A DNA stretch of 64,000 nucleotides from Erythrobacter sp. SD-21. GTDB taxonomy: Bacteria; Pseudomonadota; Alphaproteobacteria; Sphingomonadales; Sphingomonadaceae. The stretch lies in NCBI RefSeq assembly GCF_000181515.1, contig NZ_ABCG01000006.1, positions 1-64,000 on the forward strand. The letters are read 5' to 3'. The position numbers were made by a program, and so were the translations under genes. Below the pieces are notes generated by a model. That model was not told the origin of the DNA. It did not search any database and was given only the letters and a program-made list of their open reading frames with translations. Positions 1 through 7,481 of the stretch are shown here, in pieces (within the stretch, counting starts at the first letter, position 1; each line of letters begins with the position of its first letter).

Positions 1-2
1 TG

Positions 3-482
3 AACGAAGGACTGGAGCCAGAAAAGCAACGGGTGATCACCTCCGATCTTGTCCGGCTTCGAGTCACGACGGCCGCACTCGCATCGGACGCCGAAGGTTG
101 GGACGAACGATTGGCCTCAACAAAAGGAAGATTGTTAGACTTAGGGCAAAGGGTTGGTGGATGGGGAAATAATCTTCGAGATGCAGATCGGCGGATCTCA
201 GGGCGGAGCGCTTCTGCTATCGCGCAACGACGCCTTCGCCAATTCAGGGAGGGGGTGCAGAACGCTGAAAACAAACTTTCCCAGATAAGGAGTGGCATTC
301 CGGCGGTCGAAGATTCTTTGGTTGAAGGTGAAACGGACCTTCGCGAGCTTAGTCGCGAACTTGCTCCTCTCAGTGAAAAAATCGAAGATATTCAGGTTGA
401 GGGAATTACATCAAATCCTCCCCTCCCAGACTATCGGCCAAAAAGAAGAGAAGCTGGAACGAATATCGATGATTTAAAGTAA
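3..482 (+). CDS. Unknown coiled-coil protein, 3' part of a gene cut by the window edge
   Basis: The frame is open from the first bases of the window, so the gene very likely starts upstream. A GTG at 33 is the first possible start inside the window. The visible part is charged and heptad-rich (Leu, Glu, Arg, Gln), fitting a long coiled coil, with a proline- and lysine-rich tail. I recognise no domain. Base composition here is visibly more AT-rich than the rest of the window, as is the following 400 bp, which suggests acquired DNA. It lies outside the left 140-bp repeat. Confidence 0.5.
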   Translation, partial: NEGLEPEKQRVITSDLVRLRVTTAALASDAEGWDERLASTKGRLLDLGQRVGGWGNNLRDADRRISGRSASAIAQRRLRQFREGVQNAENKLSQIRSGIPAVEDSLVEGETDLRELSRELAPLSEKIEDIQVEGITSNPPLPDYRPKRREAGTNIDDLK

Positions 483-894
483 ACCGAACGGATGACTGCT
501 TCCGGGCAGAGCGCGCAGCCCGTAGAATAGCGGAGATTGGAGCGCAAAGCGGATAACGACCTACTCCGCGGTCAAGTTTGAAATTGAAATTCCGAGTCCT
601 AAAAAAGGCATCGAACCAATACATTAGAGGGATTTTGCGGGCCTTTTGCGGGCTTTTCAGCTTGACCGAAATATCTAAACATCAGAAATTAAACGGAAAA
701 GAAGTTCGAATGTGATGCCTCTTCTGGCACCATTTACCCTTCTCAGGACAGCTCAAAACGTCCCAGAAGTGGCTGTTTTCCGACATTTTTTTGTGGTATA
801 TGTTTCTCACCGGAAACGGCTTGATACCATCACATACCATGAAGTTGATGGTATTTTTGATGGTATAGGCAAGGGTGGATGAGGAGATACCATC
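483..894. other. Gene-free region carrying the left 140-bp repeat and integrase control sites
   Basis: No convincing ORF. It holds the left copy of the long direct repeat (593-732) and, before the integrase, a cluster of ATACCAT/ATGGTAT motifs (822-897). The DNA is AT-richer than average for the window. Confidence 0.6.
593..732 (+). repeat. Left copy of 140-bp imperfect direct repeat (candidate attachment-site region)
   Basis: Aligned by eye without gaps to 22467-22606: 112 of 140 positions match. Two blocks are perfect: about 25 bp around TTTGCGGGCC (from about 634) and the terminal 19 bp (714-732) ending CTTCTGGCACCA. The CCA end and an upstream TTCGAAT (705-711) look like the 3' end of a tRNA, a usual target of P4-type integrases, but I could not fold a tRNA. 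The integrase starts 162 bp downstream. Confidence 0.75.
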
Positions 895-897
895 ATG
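822..897. promoter_or_regulatory. Five ATACCAT/ATGGTAT motifs in alternating orientation before the integrase
   Basis: GATACCATCA or its core occurs at 822-832, 834-840 (core), 846-854 (inverted), 858-867 (inverted) and 886-896. The last copy overlaps the integrase ATG at 895. Such clustered repeats fit integrase arm sites, an AlpA/Xis binding region or autorepression; which one is unknown. Confidence 0.6.
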
Positions 898-2130
898 GCG
901 CTGTCAGCGGTGGCGATCAAAGCTGCAAAGAGTCGTGATAAGCCGTACAAGCTTGCCGATCGCGACGGACTTTATCTGGAAGTCTCGCCGACGGGCGCCC
1001 GCAGCTGGCGGATGAACTACCGCTACCTTGGCAAGCAGAAGACGCTTACGTTTGGAAGGTGGCCGGCGGTCGGCCTCGCAGATGCACGCAAGAAGTGCGA
1101 CGCTGCGCGCGAGGTGCTCGCCCGCGGAGACGACCCTGGCGAGCAGGCGAAACTTGAGCGCATTGCCGCTAGTGTCGCGTCCGCAAGCAGCTTCGAGGCT
1201 GTGGCGGAGGAATATCTCGCGAAGATCGAAAAAGAGGGTCGCTCCTCCGTCACCATGAAGAAGAAACGGTGGCTGATCGGCTTCATCGACAAGTCCATTG
1301 GCAAGCGGCCAATCAGCGCCATTTCGGCCCCGGAACTGCTGCTCACCCTTCGCAAAATGGAAAAGAAAGGGAAGTACGAAACGGCGAGGCGGCTCCGCAG
1401 CACCTGCAGCCAGATCTTCCGATATGCAATCGCCACGGGACGCGCCGAACGTGACGTGACCGTGGACCTCAGAGGAGCACTGATTGTACCGAAAGCGGTC
1501 CATCGACCGGCGATAACCGATGCCTCTAAAGTCGGCGGCTTACTGCGCTCAATCGAGTCGTTCGACGGTCACCCCACTACACAGATTGCGCTAAAGCTGG
1601 TCCCGCATGTCTTCGTTCGGCCGGGAGAGTTACGCCACGCCGAATGGACCGAGTTCGATTTAGACGCAAACGTATGGACGATTCCGGCGGAGAAAACGAA
1701 AATGCGTCGGCCGCACGCAATCCCGCTGTCACGCCAAACGTTGGAAATCATCGCATCGATCGAGCACGACGCAGACTACAGTCGCTTTTTGTTTCCCTCG
1801 CTGCGCTCGGTTCAGCGACCCATGTCGGAGAACACCATCAACGCCGCCCTCCGGCGCATGGGTTACGCCTAGGATGAGATGACCGGCCACGGCTTCCGCG
1901 CGATGGCGGCGACGCTTCTCAACGAGATGGGCCTTTGGAACCCCGACGCGATAGAGCGGCAACTCGCACATCAGGACAGCAATGCCGTTCGTCGCGCCTA
2001 CGCGCGCGGGGAGTTTTGGGAAGAGCGTGTTCGCATGATGCAGCACTGGTCCGATTATCTCGATGAACTGCGCGCCGGAGCAAAGGTTTTGAAAGGCGAC
2101 TTCGGTCAGCGAGCGACGCATTCAAGCTAA
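895..2130 (+). pseudogene. P4-type tyrosine recombinase/integrase with in-frame amber stop
   Basis: Residues 1-80 are the arm-binding DUF4102-type domain (KLADRDGLYLEVSPTGARSW), then a core-binding domain and the catalytic domain with Arg I in RPGEL. A TAG at 1870-1872 ends the frame after GYA; the same frame continues past it with DEMTGHGFRAMA (box II His-x-x-Arg), LAHQ and the likely nucleophile Tyr in RAYARGEF, ending at 2130. The stop sits where I expect Lys (AAG to TAG). The truncated 325-aa product lacks the second Arg, both His and the Tyr, so it should be inactive unless the amber codon is read through. An ATG at 1879 follows AGGA at 1871-1874, so the tail might be translated separately. 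The ATG at 895 has a GAGGAG upstream. Confidence 0.85.
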
Positions 2131-2334
2131 GCCATCAAGCTCGTCGGCATCGTAGCCCATCGGATCGGCGATCCAGCGTTTCACCTCGGATTCCCGCCAC
2201 CCCGTTCCTCGGGTGCTTATCCGAATTTGCCGAGGAAACGTGCCCTCGTCGATTTTGCGATAGAGCGTCGAACGGGTGAGGCCCGTTTGATCGAGTACGG
2301 TCTTGAGGCGTATGATCCGATCGGCGTTCGGCAT
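2122..2334 (-). CDS. AlpA family DNA-binding regulator (MerR-like HTH)
   Basis: About 70 aa with the AlpA pattern: RIIRLKTVLDQTGLTRSTLY, then GTFPRQIRIS and WRESEVKRWI. In prophages and islands AlpA proteins activate integrase or excisionase transcription. I chose the ATG at 2334 because GGAAGG lies about 8 nt upstream and homology begins there; the frame stays open to 2520 but that part lacks family character. The gene converges on the integrase and their 3' ends overlap by a few bases. Confidence 0.85.
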   Translation of the reverse strand: MPNADRIIRLKTVLDQTGLTRSTLYRKIDEGTFPRQIRISTRGTGWRESEVKRWIADPMGYDADELDGLA

Positions 2335-2538
2335 GGGATGCCCTTCCATTTCCTGTGAGTTAGCGGCGCTCCCTGAGACTAGATTGCCGACTGATTTGCA
2401 GCCCGCAACCCATTCTCCGCCGGTATCGAAAAGGAACGGGGATGTGTCGGCAAATACTGATCTGCGGCGGTGCTTTGCGGCGGGTTTCTCCCCGGGGCGG
2501 CTCCGGGCGCTGATCGACATCTCGTGGCTTGGTCCGAG

Positions 2539-2621
2539 AGAGGAAGAGGGCGGCGGCTATCGCCGTGACGGTTCGAGTGTCGGGAGAGAGGCTCCCGGCC
2601 GGGCCGTCGCGGAGACATGTC
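2539..2621 (+). promoter_or_regulatory. Structured 5' leader, copy 1 (before DUF932)
   Basis: About 83 nt from AGAGGAAGAGGG to the DUF932 ATG, closely resembling 3867-3950 in front of parB. Both contain GGGAG, a 5-nt AGAGG loop, then CTCCC (here) or CTTCC (copy 2, still pairing through a G-U), followed by a GGCCGG run and a Shine-Dalgarno GGAG. Paired change in the stem suggests a conserved RNA fold. Confidence 0.6.
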
Positions 2622-3821
2622 ATGACACAAATTCAAGTTCTCGACGCGAGCCCCGACCGGAGCGGCGGCTACAAGGTGGACGTAGGCCGCGGTCAGCGGA
2701 TCGACCGGGTTTCGTCCGAGTGGTTCAGCCGCCCGGCCGACCAGCGCTATCTGTCGCTGACCGATCTAATGACGGCGGTGAAGGGTAGTGCCGAGCGCAG
2801 TCGCACGCGTACGGTCGAGAGCGCGGCGATTCGGGTCGAGGCTAATCGCGACGATCCCGAGCGGCTCGCGTTGGTCCTGCCGGACGCCGAGCAACCGGTC
2901 GCGCCAACCCATTGGAGCTTTGGCCAGCTGGCGAGCCTGGTGAGCGCGCCTGCGGCGTATCTGCGGCAGCTTCCTGCGCCGCTCGCTGCGATCAACCTGC
3001 AATATGGTCTCAGCAATCACCGTGCCGAACAGGTCAAGACGCTGGAGACCGAGGATGGCCGCACCGAGCTGCGCGCCGTCACCGGCCCGGACTATGGCCG
3101 TATTTACGACCATGATCTCGTCGCGGCGGTGCAGCGGATCGCCGGCAACGGCACGGGGGACACGCGTTGGAAGGTGCCCGGCGTTCTCGACTGGTCGACC
3201 GGCGTCTACAATCCGATGGTCGACGTCACGCAGGATACGACGACGCTCTATGCGTCGGACCGCGACGTGTTCCTGTTCCTGGTCGACGATCTCAACCCGA
3301 TCGAGGCGGGCAAGCTGCCCGATGGTTCGCCCGATCTGTTCTTTCGCGGCTTCTATTGCTGGAACAGCGAGGTCGGCGCGAAAACGCTCGGCATCGCCAG
3401 CTTCTATCTGCGTGCCGTCTGCCAAAACCGCAATCTCTGGGGCGTCGAGGACTTCCAGGAGATCAGCATCCGGCACTCCAAATATGCCGCCAATCGCTTC
3501 GCGCACGAAGCTGCGCCGGCACTGGCCCGGTTTGCCGATTCTTCGCCGCAGCCGTTCGTCGACGGCATCCGTCAGGCCCGCGAACGTATCGTCGCGCGCT
3601 CCGACGAGGACCGCACCGACTTCTTGAGGAAGCGCGGCTTCGGCAAGGCGGAGACGGCGAAGATCGTCGAGACGGTGCTCGCCGAGGAAGGCCGGCCGCC
3701 GGAGTCCGTGTTCGATTTTGTCCAGGGCATCACCGCCTATGCGCGGGGCAAGCCGCAGCAGGACGCCCGGCTCGACCTCGAGTCCCGCGCCAAGAAGCTG
3801 CTCGACCGGTTGGCGGCGTAG
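2622..3821 (+). CDS. DUF932 domain-containing protein
   Basis: About 399 aa of the DUF932 family, common on plasmids and integrative elements near parB; molecular function unknown. Family character runs through the mid region (TGPDYGRIYDHDLVAAVQ, then LFLVDDLNPIE and the FRGFYCWNSEVG stretch). The ATG at 2622 has GGAG 7 nt upstream; an earlier in-frame start at 2529 would translate through the structured leader and lacks homology. It appears full length and is followed by a second leader and parB on the same strand. Confidence 0.85.
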   Translation: MTQIQVLDASPDRSGGYKVDVGRGQRIDRVSSEWFSRPADQRYLSLTDLMTAVKGSAERSRTRTVESAAIRVEANRDDPERLALVLPDAEQPVAPTHWSFGQLASLVSAPAAYLRQLPAPLAAINLQYGLSNHRAEQVKTLETEDGRTELRAVTGPDYGRIYDHDLVAAVQRIAGNGTGDTRWKVPGVLDWSTGVYNPMVDVTQDTTTLYASDRDVFLFLVDDLNPIEAGKLPDGSPDLFFRGFYCWNSEVGAKTLGIASFYLRAVCQNRNLWGVEDFQEISIRHSKYAANRFAHEAAPALARFADSSPQPFVDGIRQARERIVARSDEDRTDFLRKRGFGKAETAKIVETVLAEEGRPPESVFDFVQGITAYARGKPQQDARLDLESRAKKLLDRLAA

Positions 3822-3866
3822 CGCTTCAGTCCGGCCATCCGTCCAGTACGCGGCGTCGCTCTCTTC

Positions 3867-3950
3867 AGAGGAAGAGGGCGGCGCTGCGCTTCGTGACGGG
3901 TCGAGGGATCGGGAGAGAGGCTTCCGGCCGGCCCGTCATGGAGAAGACCC
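3867..3950 (+). promoter_or_regulatory. Structured 5' leader, copy 2 (before parB)
   Basis: Second copy of the element at 2539-2621: same AGAGGAAGAGGGCGGCG head, GTGACGG, the GGGAGAGAGG hairpin arm and the GGCCGG run, ending in GGAG before the parB ATG. Two copies before adjacent genes suggest shared post-transcriptional or transcriptional control. Confidence 0.6.
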
Positions 3951-4856
3951 ATGACCAAGTCAGTCAAGACCATCGCGCTCAGCCCCTCGCGGGACATCCC
4001 GTTCGAAAAGCTGGTGCTCTCCCAGGCGAACGTCCGGAAGATCAAGGCCGGCGTCTCGATCGCGGAACTTGCCGAAGACATTGCACGGCGTACGCTGCTC
4101 GCCAGCATCACCGTGCGCGCCGTCACCGATGCCCGTGGCAAGGAGACCGGCATGTTCGAGGTGCCGGCGGGCGGGCGGCGTTACCGCGCGCTCGAACTTC
4201 TCGTGAAGCAGAAGCGCCTGCCGAAGAACGCGCCCGTCCCTTGCGTGGTGCGCGAGGGCGGCTGCGCCGAGGAGGACAGTTTGGCGGAGAACGTCCAGCG
4301 CGCCCCGCTCCATCCGCTCGACCAGTTTCGCGCCTTTCAGGCGATGCGCGAGACCGGCATGTCCGAGGAGGAGATCGCCGCGGCGTTCTTCGTCTCGGCC
4401 AACGTCGTCAAGCAGCGGCTGAAGCTCACGTCGGTCAGCGAACCATTGCTCGACGCCTTCGCCGGTGACGAGATGAACCTCGACCAGCTGATGGCGTTCA
4501 CCGTCAATCCCGACCACACGCGGCAGGAGCAGGTGTGGGAAGCGGTACGGCAGAGCTACAACAAGCAGCCCTACCAGATCCGCCGCATGCTGACCGAGGA
4601 CGCGGTGCGCGCCGCCGACAAGCGCGTGCAGTTCGTCGGCATCGACGCCTATGTCGAAGCGGGCGGGTCGGTCATGCGCGACCTGTTCGAGAGCGACGAC
4701 GGCGGCTGGCTGCAGGATGTCGGCCTGGTCGACATGCTCGTCACCGAGAAGCTCAACGAGGAAGCGGAGGCGGTCCGGTCCGAGGGCTGGAAGTGGATCG
4801 AGGTCGGGCTCGATTTTCCCTATGGCCATACCCCCTTCGCCGTCGCCGCCGAGTAG
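3951..4856 (+). CDS. parB: ParB/RepB-type partition protein, C-terminally short
   Basis: 301 aa. The N-terminal ParB domain is clear: SQANVRKI, the box-II-like VPAGGRRYRALELL (about residues 71-84), EEDSLAENVQRAPLHPLDQF, then an HTH (EEIAAAFFVSANVVKQRLKL). The family version on plasmids and ICEs of this type usually runs well beyond 500 aa with an acidic C-terminal region; here it stops after FPYGHTPFAVAAE. I infer loss of the C-terminal half by deletion. The leader and DUF932 lie upstream, and a strong hairpin terminator follows. Confidence 0.85.
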   Translation: MTKSVKTIALSPSRDIPFEKLVLSQANVRKIKAGVSIAELAEDIARRTLLASITVRAVTDARGKETGMFEVPAGGRRYRALELLVKQKRLPKNAPVPCVVREGGCAEEDSLAENVQRAPLHPLDQFRAFQAMRETGMSEEEIAAAFFVSANVVKQRLKLTSVSEPLLDAFAGDEMNLDQLMAFTVNPDHTRQEQVWEAVRQSYNKQPYQIRRMLTEDAVRAADKRVQFVGIDAYVEAGGSVMRDLFESDDGGWLQDVGLVDMLVTEKLNEEAEAVRSEGWKWIEVGLDFPYGHTPFAVAAE

Positions 4857-4885
4857 GTCCCCGCTCCCCGGACTTGCTCCACCTC

Positions 4886-4919
4886 GAGGGTCCGCCGATC
4901 CCCCCGGCGGACCCTCTTT
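4886..4919 (+). terminator. Rho-independent terminator after parB
   Basis: Perfect 12-bp inverted repeat GAGGGTCCGCCG (4886-4897) and CGGCGGACCCTC (4905-4916) with a 7-nt loop, followed by TTT. It lies between parB and the primase-TrbI fragment. Confidence 0.75.
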
Positions 4920-4938
4920 CTGTCTCAAGGAGGATGAG

Positions 4939-5964
4939 ATGCACGACGCATCCGACCTCGCGCGCCGGCTTGCGCGCAATGCCGAAGGCGTCTGCCGGCA
5001 CTATCTGCCGAACGGACGCCGCCAGGGGCGCTATTGGCTCGTGGGCGACGTCGAGGGCACGCCTGGGCGCAGCCTGTTCGTGCGGCTCGTCGGACCCGAG
5101 GCGGGCAAAGGCGCTACCGGCAAATGGACCGACGCCGCAACCGGCGAACATGGCGACGCGCCGGGAGCGGCGGCGATGAGCGACGATACGCACGCGCCTG
5201 ACGCCGAACCGGTCGCTCCGCCGGCGACGTCGCAGACGGTGCCTCCCGATCCGCGCCCGTTCCAACTCCGCGGCGATCCGCCGCGGGTCATGCGCCTGTC
5301 GCGCAAGGTGCTCGCGGTCGTGGGTGTCGTCGCCGGACTCGGCATCGGCGGGTCGCTGATCTACGCGCTCCTGCCCGCCGAGGAGCGCGCTTCGGAAGAG
5401 CTCTACAACACCGAGAGCCGATCGCAGTCCGAGGCGGTCACCTCAGGGCCGCGCGACTATGCTGATGTCCCGCAGCTTGGCCCGCCGCTGACGGCGAACG
5501 TCTATGACAGTCCGACCGGCCGTATCCTGCTCGTTCCGCAGGGCGCGCGGCCGATCGGTGAATATGACAGCGAGATCGCCGCCGGGCAGACCCGCGTGCT
5601 GCTCGCCTGGAACCGGCTTATCATGCCGGGTGGCCTTTCGATCATTCTCGAGCGCCAACTCGCCGCCGACGCAGCCGGCTTTGCTGGGCTGCAGGACCGC
5701 GTCGACCAGCGCCGGGGCAATCTGCTCAGGGCCGCGGCCGTCTCGACGCTGCTCGGCGTCGGCGCCGAATTGGGCGCGGACGGGGAGGACGATCTCGTCC
5801 GCGCACTGCGTCGCGGTCCGCAAAGTACGATCAACCAGGCCGGCCAGCGGATCGTCGATCGGCAGCTCAATGTACAACCAACGCTCACCATCAGGCCCGG
5901 CCATCCGCTTCGGGTGATCCTGACCCGCGATCTGATCCTCGAACCCGTCGGAGGAAATCGATGA
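4939..5964 (+). CDS. trbI: Fusion of a primase N-terminal fragment with an internally deleted TrbI/VirB10
   Basis: One frame with AAGGAGG before its ATG. Residues 1-74 match the start of Toprim-type element primases (ending GKWTDAATGEHGD); the rest of the primase is gone. An internal ATG at 5176 preceded by GGGAG starts a TrbI (VirB10-like bridging channel protein of conjugative type IV secretion): Pro-rich cytoplasmic part, one TM helix near VVAGLGIGGSLIYALL, then PQLGPPL joined directly to NVYDSPTGRILLVPQG of the C-terminal beta-barrel domain. The periplasmic linker and first part of the barrel domain, roughly 180-200 residues in intact TrbI, are missing at about 5490. The product is unlikely to build a channel. 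It overlaps the next gene as ATGA. Confidence 0.75.
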   Translation: MHDASDLARRLARNAEGVCRHYLPNGRRQGRYWLVGDVEGTPGRSLFVRLVGPEAGKGATGKWTDAATGEHGDAPGAAAMSDDTHAPDAEPVAPPATSQTVPPDPRPFQLRGDPPRVMRLSRKVLAVVGVVAGLGIGGSLIYALLPAEERASEELYNTESRSQSEAVTSGPRDYADVPQLGPPLTANVYDSPTGRILLVPQGARPIGEYDSEIAAGQTRVLLAWNRLIMPGGLSIILERQLAADAAGFAGLQDRVDQRRGNLLRAAAVSTLLGVGAELGADGEDDLVRALRRGPQSTINQAGQRIVDRQLNVQPTLTIRPGHPLRVILTRDLILEPVGGNR

Positions 5965-6185
5965 CCAAACTCAAACTCGGCCCGCTGGTCGACGACAAGC
6001 CGGTCAAGCTTAGCGTCGAGCTTCCGGCTGCGGTGCATCGCGATCTTGTCGCCTATGCCGACGCGCTTGCGGCTGAAACCGGCGGCGATGCCGTCGCGCC
6101 GGAGAAACTGGTCGCGCCGATGCTGGCGCGGTTCATGACAACCGATCGCGAGTTCGCCAAGGCGCGGCGCAAGGCCAGCGGCTGA
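5961..6185 (+). CDS. DUF2274 domain-containing protein
   Basis: 74 aa, a family that follows trbI in many Trb-type conjugation clusters; function unknown. Starts MTKLKLGPLVDDKPVKLSV and looks complete. Its ATG overlaps the trbI stop (ATGA), so translation is probably coupled. Apart from the LysR gene it is the only undamaged gene of the transfer module. Confidence 0.85.
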   Translation: MTKLKLGPLVDDKPVKLSVELPAAVHRDLVAYADALAAETGGDAVAPEKLVAPMLARFMTTDREFAKARRKASG

Positions 6186-6199
6186 CAGCTATCAGAAGC

Positions 6200-6370
6200 T
6201 CATTCGCCAAGAAACCGCCTGCGGCGTTCCTCTGCGTCGTTCTTGATCAATGCCTCTTCGGCATCGGCACATTCCGTGCCGCGCACCGAGCCGTCGCGGC
6301 AGTCTACGACGACCTGCCGCGCTTCTGCCACGTGCTCAACGAAATTCTGGACGCCGCGCGGCTCATTTGA
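6200..6370 (-). pseudogene. Remnant of an EexN-type entry-exclusion lipoprotein
   Basis: Reading the minus strand gives about 57 codons ending EERRRRFLGE, with CRDGSVRGTECADAEEAL, a pattern I recognise from the C-terminus of EexN family lipoproteins. No signal peptide or lipobox is found upstream in frame, so only the 3' end remains. The rest of 6186-6520 holds nothing I recognise. Confidence 0.5.
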
Positions 6371-6520
6371 CCCTGACCCGGAAACTGGCGACGGAACCGA
6401 CGGGGCGGCGGGAAGAGCGATGATCGGACGTAAGTACGAATCCCGCGCGGAACCCGATCTCCAGTACGACGAGCATGATGATCCCAGCCTTGCTTTGCGT
6501 CATGGCCGTTCTCTTGGAGA

Positions 6521-7450
6521 CTATATCCTTTCTGTGGTCGCCGCGATCTCGAACGACAGTGCGTAGCGACTGCGCACGAAAGCGAGGAACCGCTTGAGGG
6601 CAGGGTTGGGGTTGTCTTCCCGCCAATATCCCGAATATGCGATCAGCGCCGGACCTTGCTCGCCATGCACCGGGCGATAGGTGACATCGGGATAGAGGGC
6701 GCCGGTCGTGCCCGCGCAGGAAACCGAAAGCATTCGGGTCTCTCCAAGAAAGCTGAGGATCGTCTCGCGACTGACCGGACGGAGCTGAATGTCCGGACGC
6801 GCGCCCGACTGCCAAAGTCTACCGATCAGCATGTCGCGGATGTCCGGGCCGGGATCGGCGGTCGGCAGCATAAAGCGCTGCCCACGCAGATCAGTCCAGT
6901 TGACAGTGTCACGCTCATAGAGTGCGTGACCCTTCGACATCGCAGCGACGACGTGCTCGCTCCAGAACGAGGCGTGCCGACAATCATCGCGGGCGATCTC
7001 GCCCATCAAGATGGCTATATCGATCTCGCCGCTGTCGAGACCCGCGAAAAGTGCACTGCGGTCCGATTCGACGCCGTTGATTTTAAGGTCAGGGTTCTCG
7101 CGTTGCGCGGCGACCAGCGTAGCACGAAGGTTTCCAGCAGAGACGGAGTTGTTGAACCCGACAACGAAACCTCCTGCACGGCCACTGCCCGCCGCGCGCG
7201 TGTTGGCGATCATCCGGTCCGCATTGGCGACCATAGGTCGGGCGCTGCGCAGAAATCGCAACCCGGCGGTCGTTGGAGCTACACCCGAGTGTGACCTCAA
7301 GAATAGCTGAGCGCCGACCGATCGTTCGAGCTTCATAACTGAGCGACTGAGCGTTGATTGTTCAACATCAAGGGCGCGGGCGGCGCGATAAAAGCTGCCG
7401 TGATCCGCTGCAGCGATTGCATATCTTAGTTGACGAATGTCGAATGCCAA
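6521..7450 (-). CDS. LysR family transcriptional regulator
   Basis: 309 aa. N-terminal winged HTH (RQLRYAIAAADHGSFYRAAR, VEQSTLSRSVMKLE) and a substrate-binding domain (residues about 90-300). LysR regulators of this kind commonly sit at the end of trb clusters in proteobacterial integrative elements. Its ligand is unknown. It precedes the RND operon on the same strand but its stop faces the transfer remnants, so it may belong to the conjugation module rather than to the pump. Confidence 0.85.
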   Translation of the reverse strand: MAFDIRQLRYAIAAADHGSFYRAARALDVEQSTLSRSVMKLERSVGAQLFLRSHSGVAPTTAGLRFLRSARPMVANADRMIANTRAAGSGRAGGFVVGFNNSVSAGNLRATLVAAQRENPDLKINGVESDRSALFAGLDSGEIDIAILMGEIARDDCRHASFWSEHVVAAMSKGHALYERDTVNWTDLRGQRFMLPTADPGPDIRDMLIGRLWQSGARPDIQLRPVSRETILSFLGETRMLSVSCAGTTGALYPDVTYRPVHGEQGPALIAYSGYWREDNPNPALKRFLAFVRSRYALSFEIAATTERI

Positions 7451-7481
7451 TTACGAGCCCCGGATGTTGACGGTACAATCA

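Noticed and set aside
593..732. A tRNA gene at the CCA-ending repeat
   Set aside because: TTCGAAT and a CCA end are present, but the arms around the T-loop do not pair and no anticodon or D arm can be folded upstream in either copy.
786..796. Tn4371-type insertion target (TTTTTYRT-like) near TTTTTTGT
   Set aside because: The integrase is of the P4/DUF4102 class rather than the Tn4371 class, and no matching second junction was seen.
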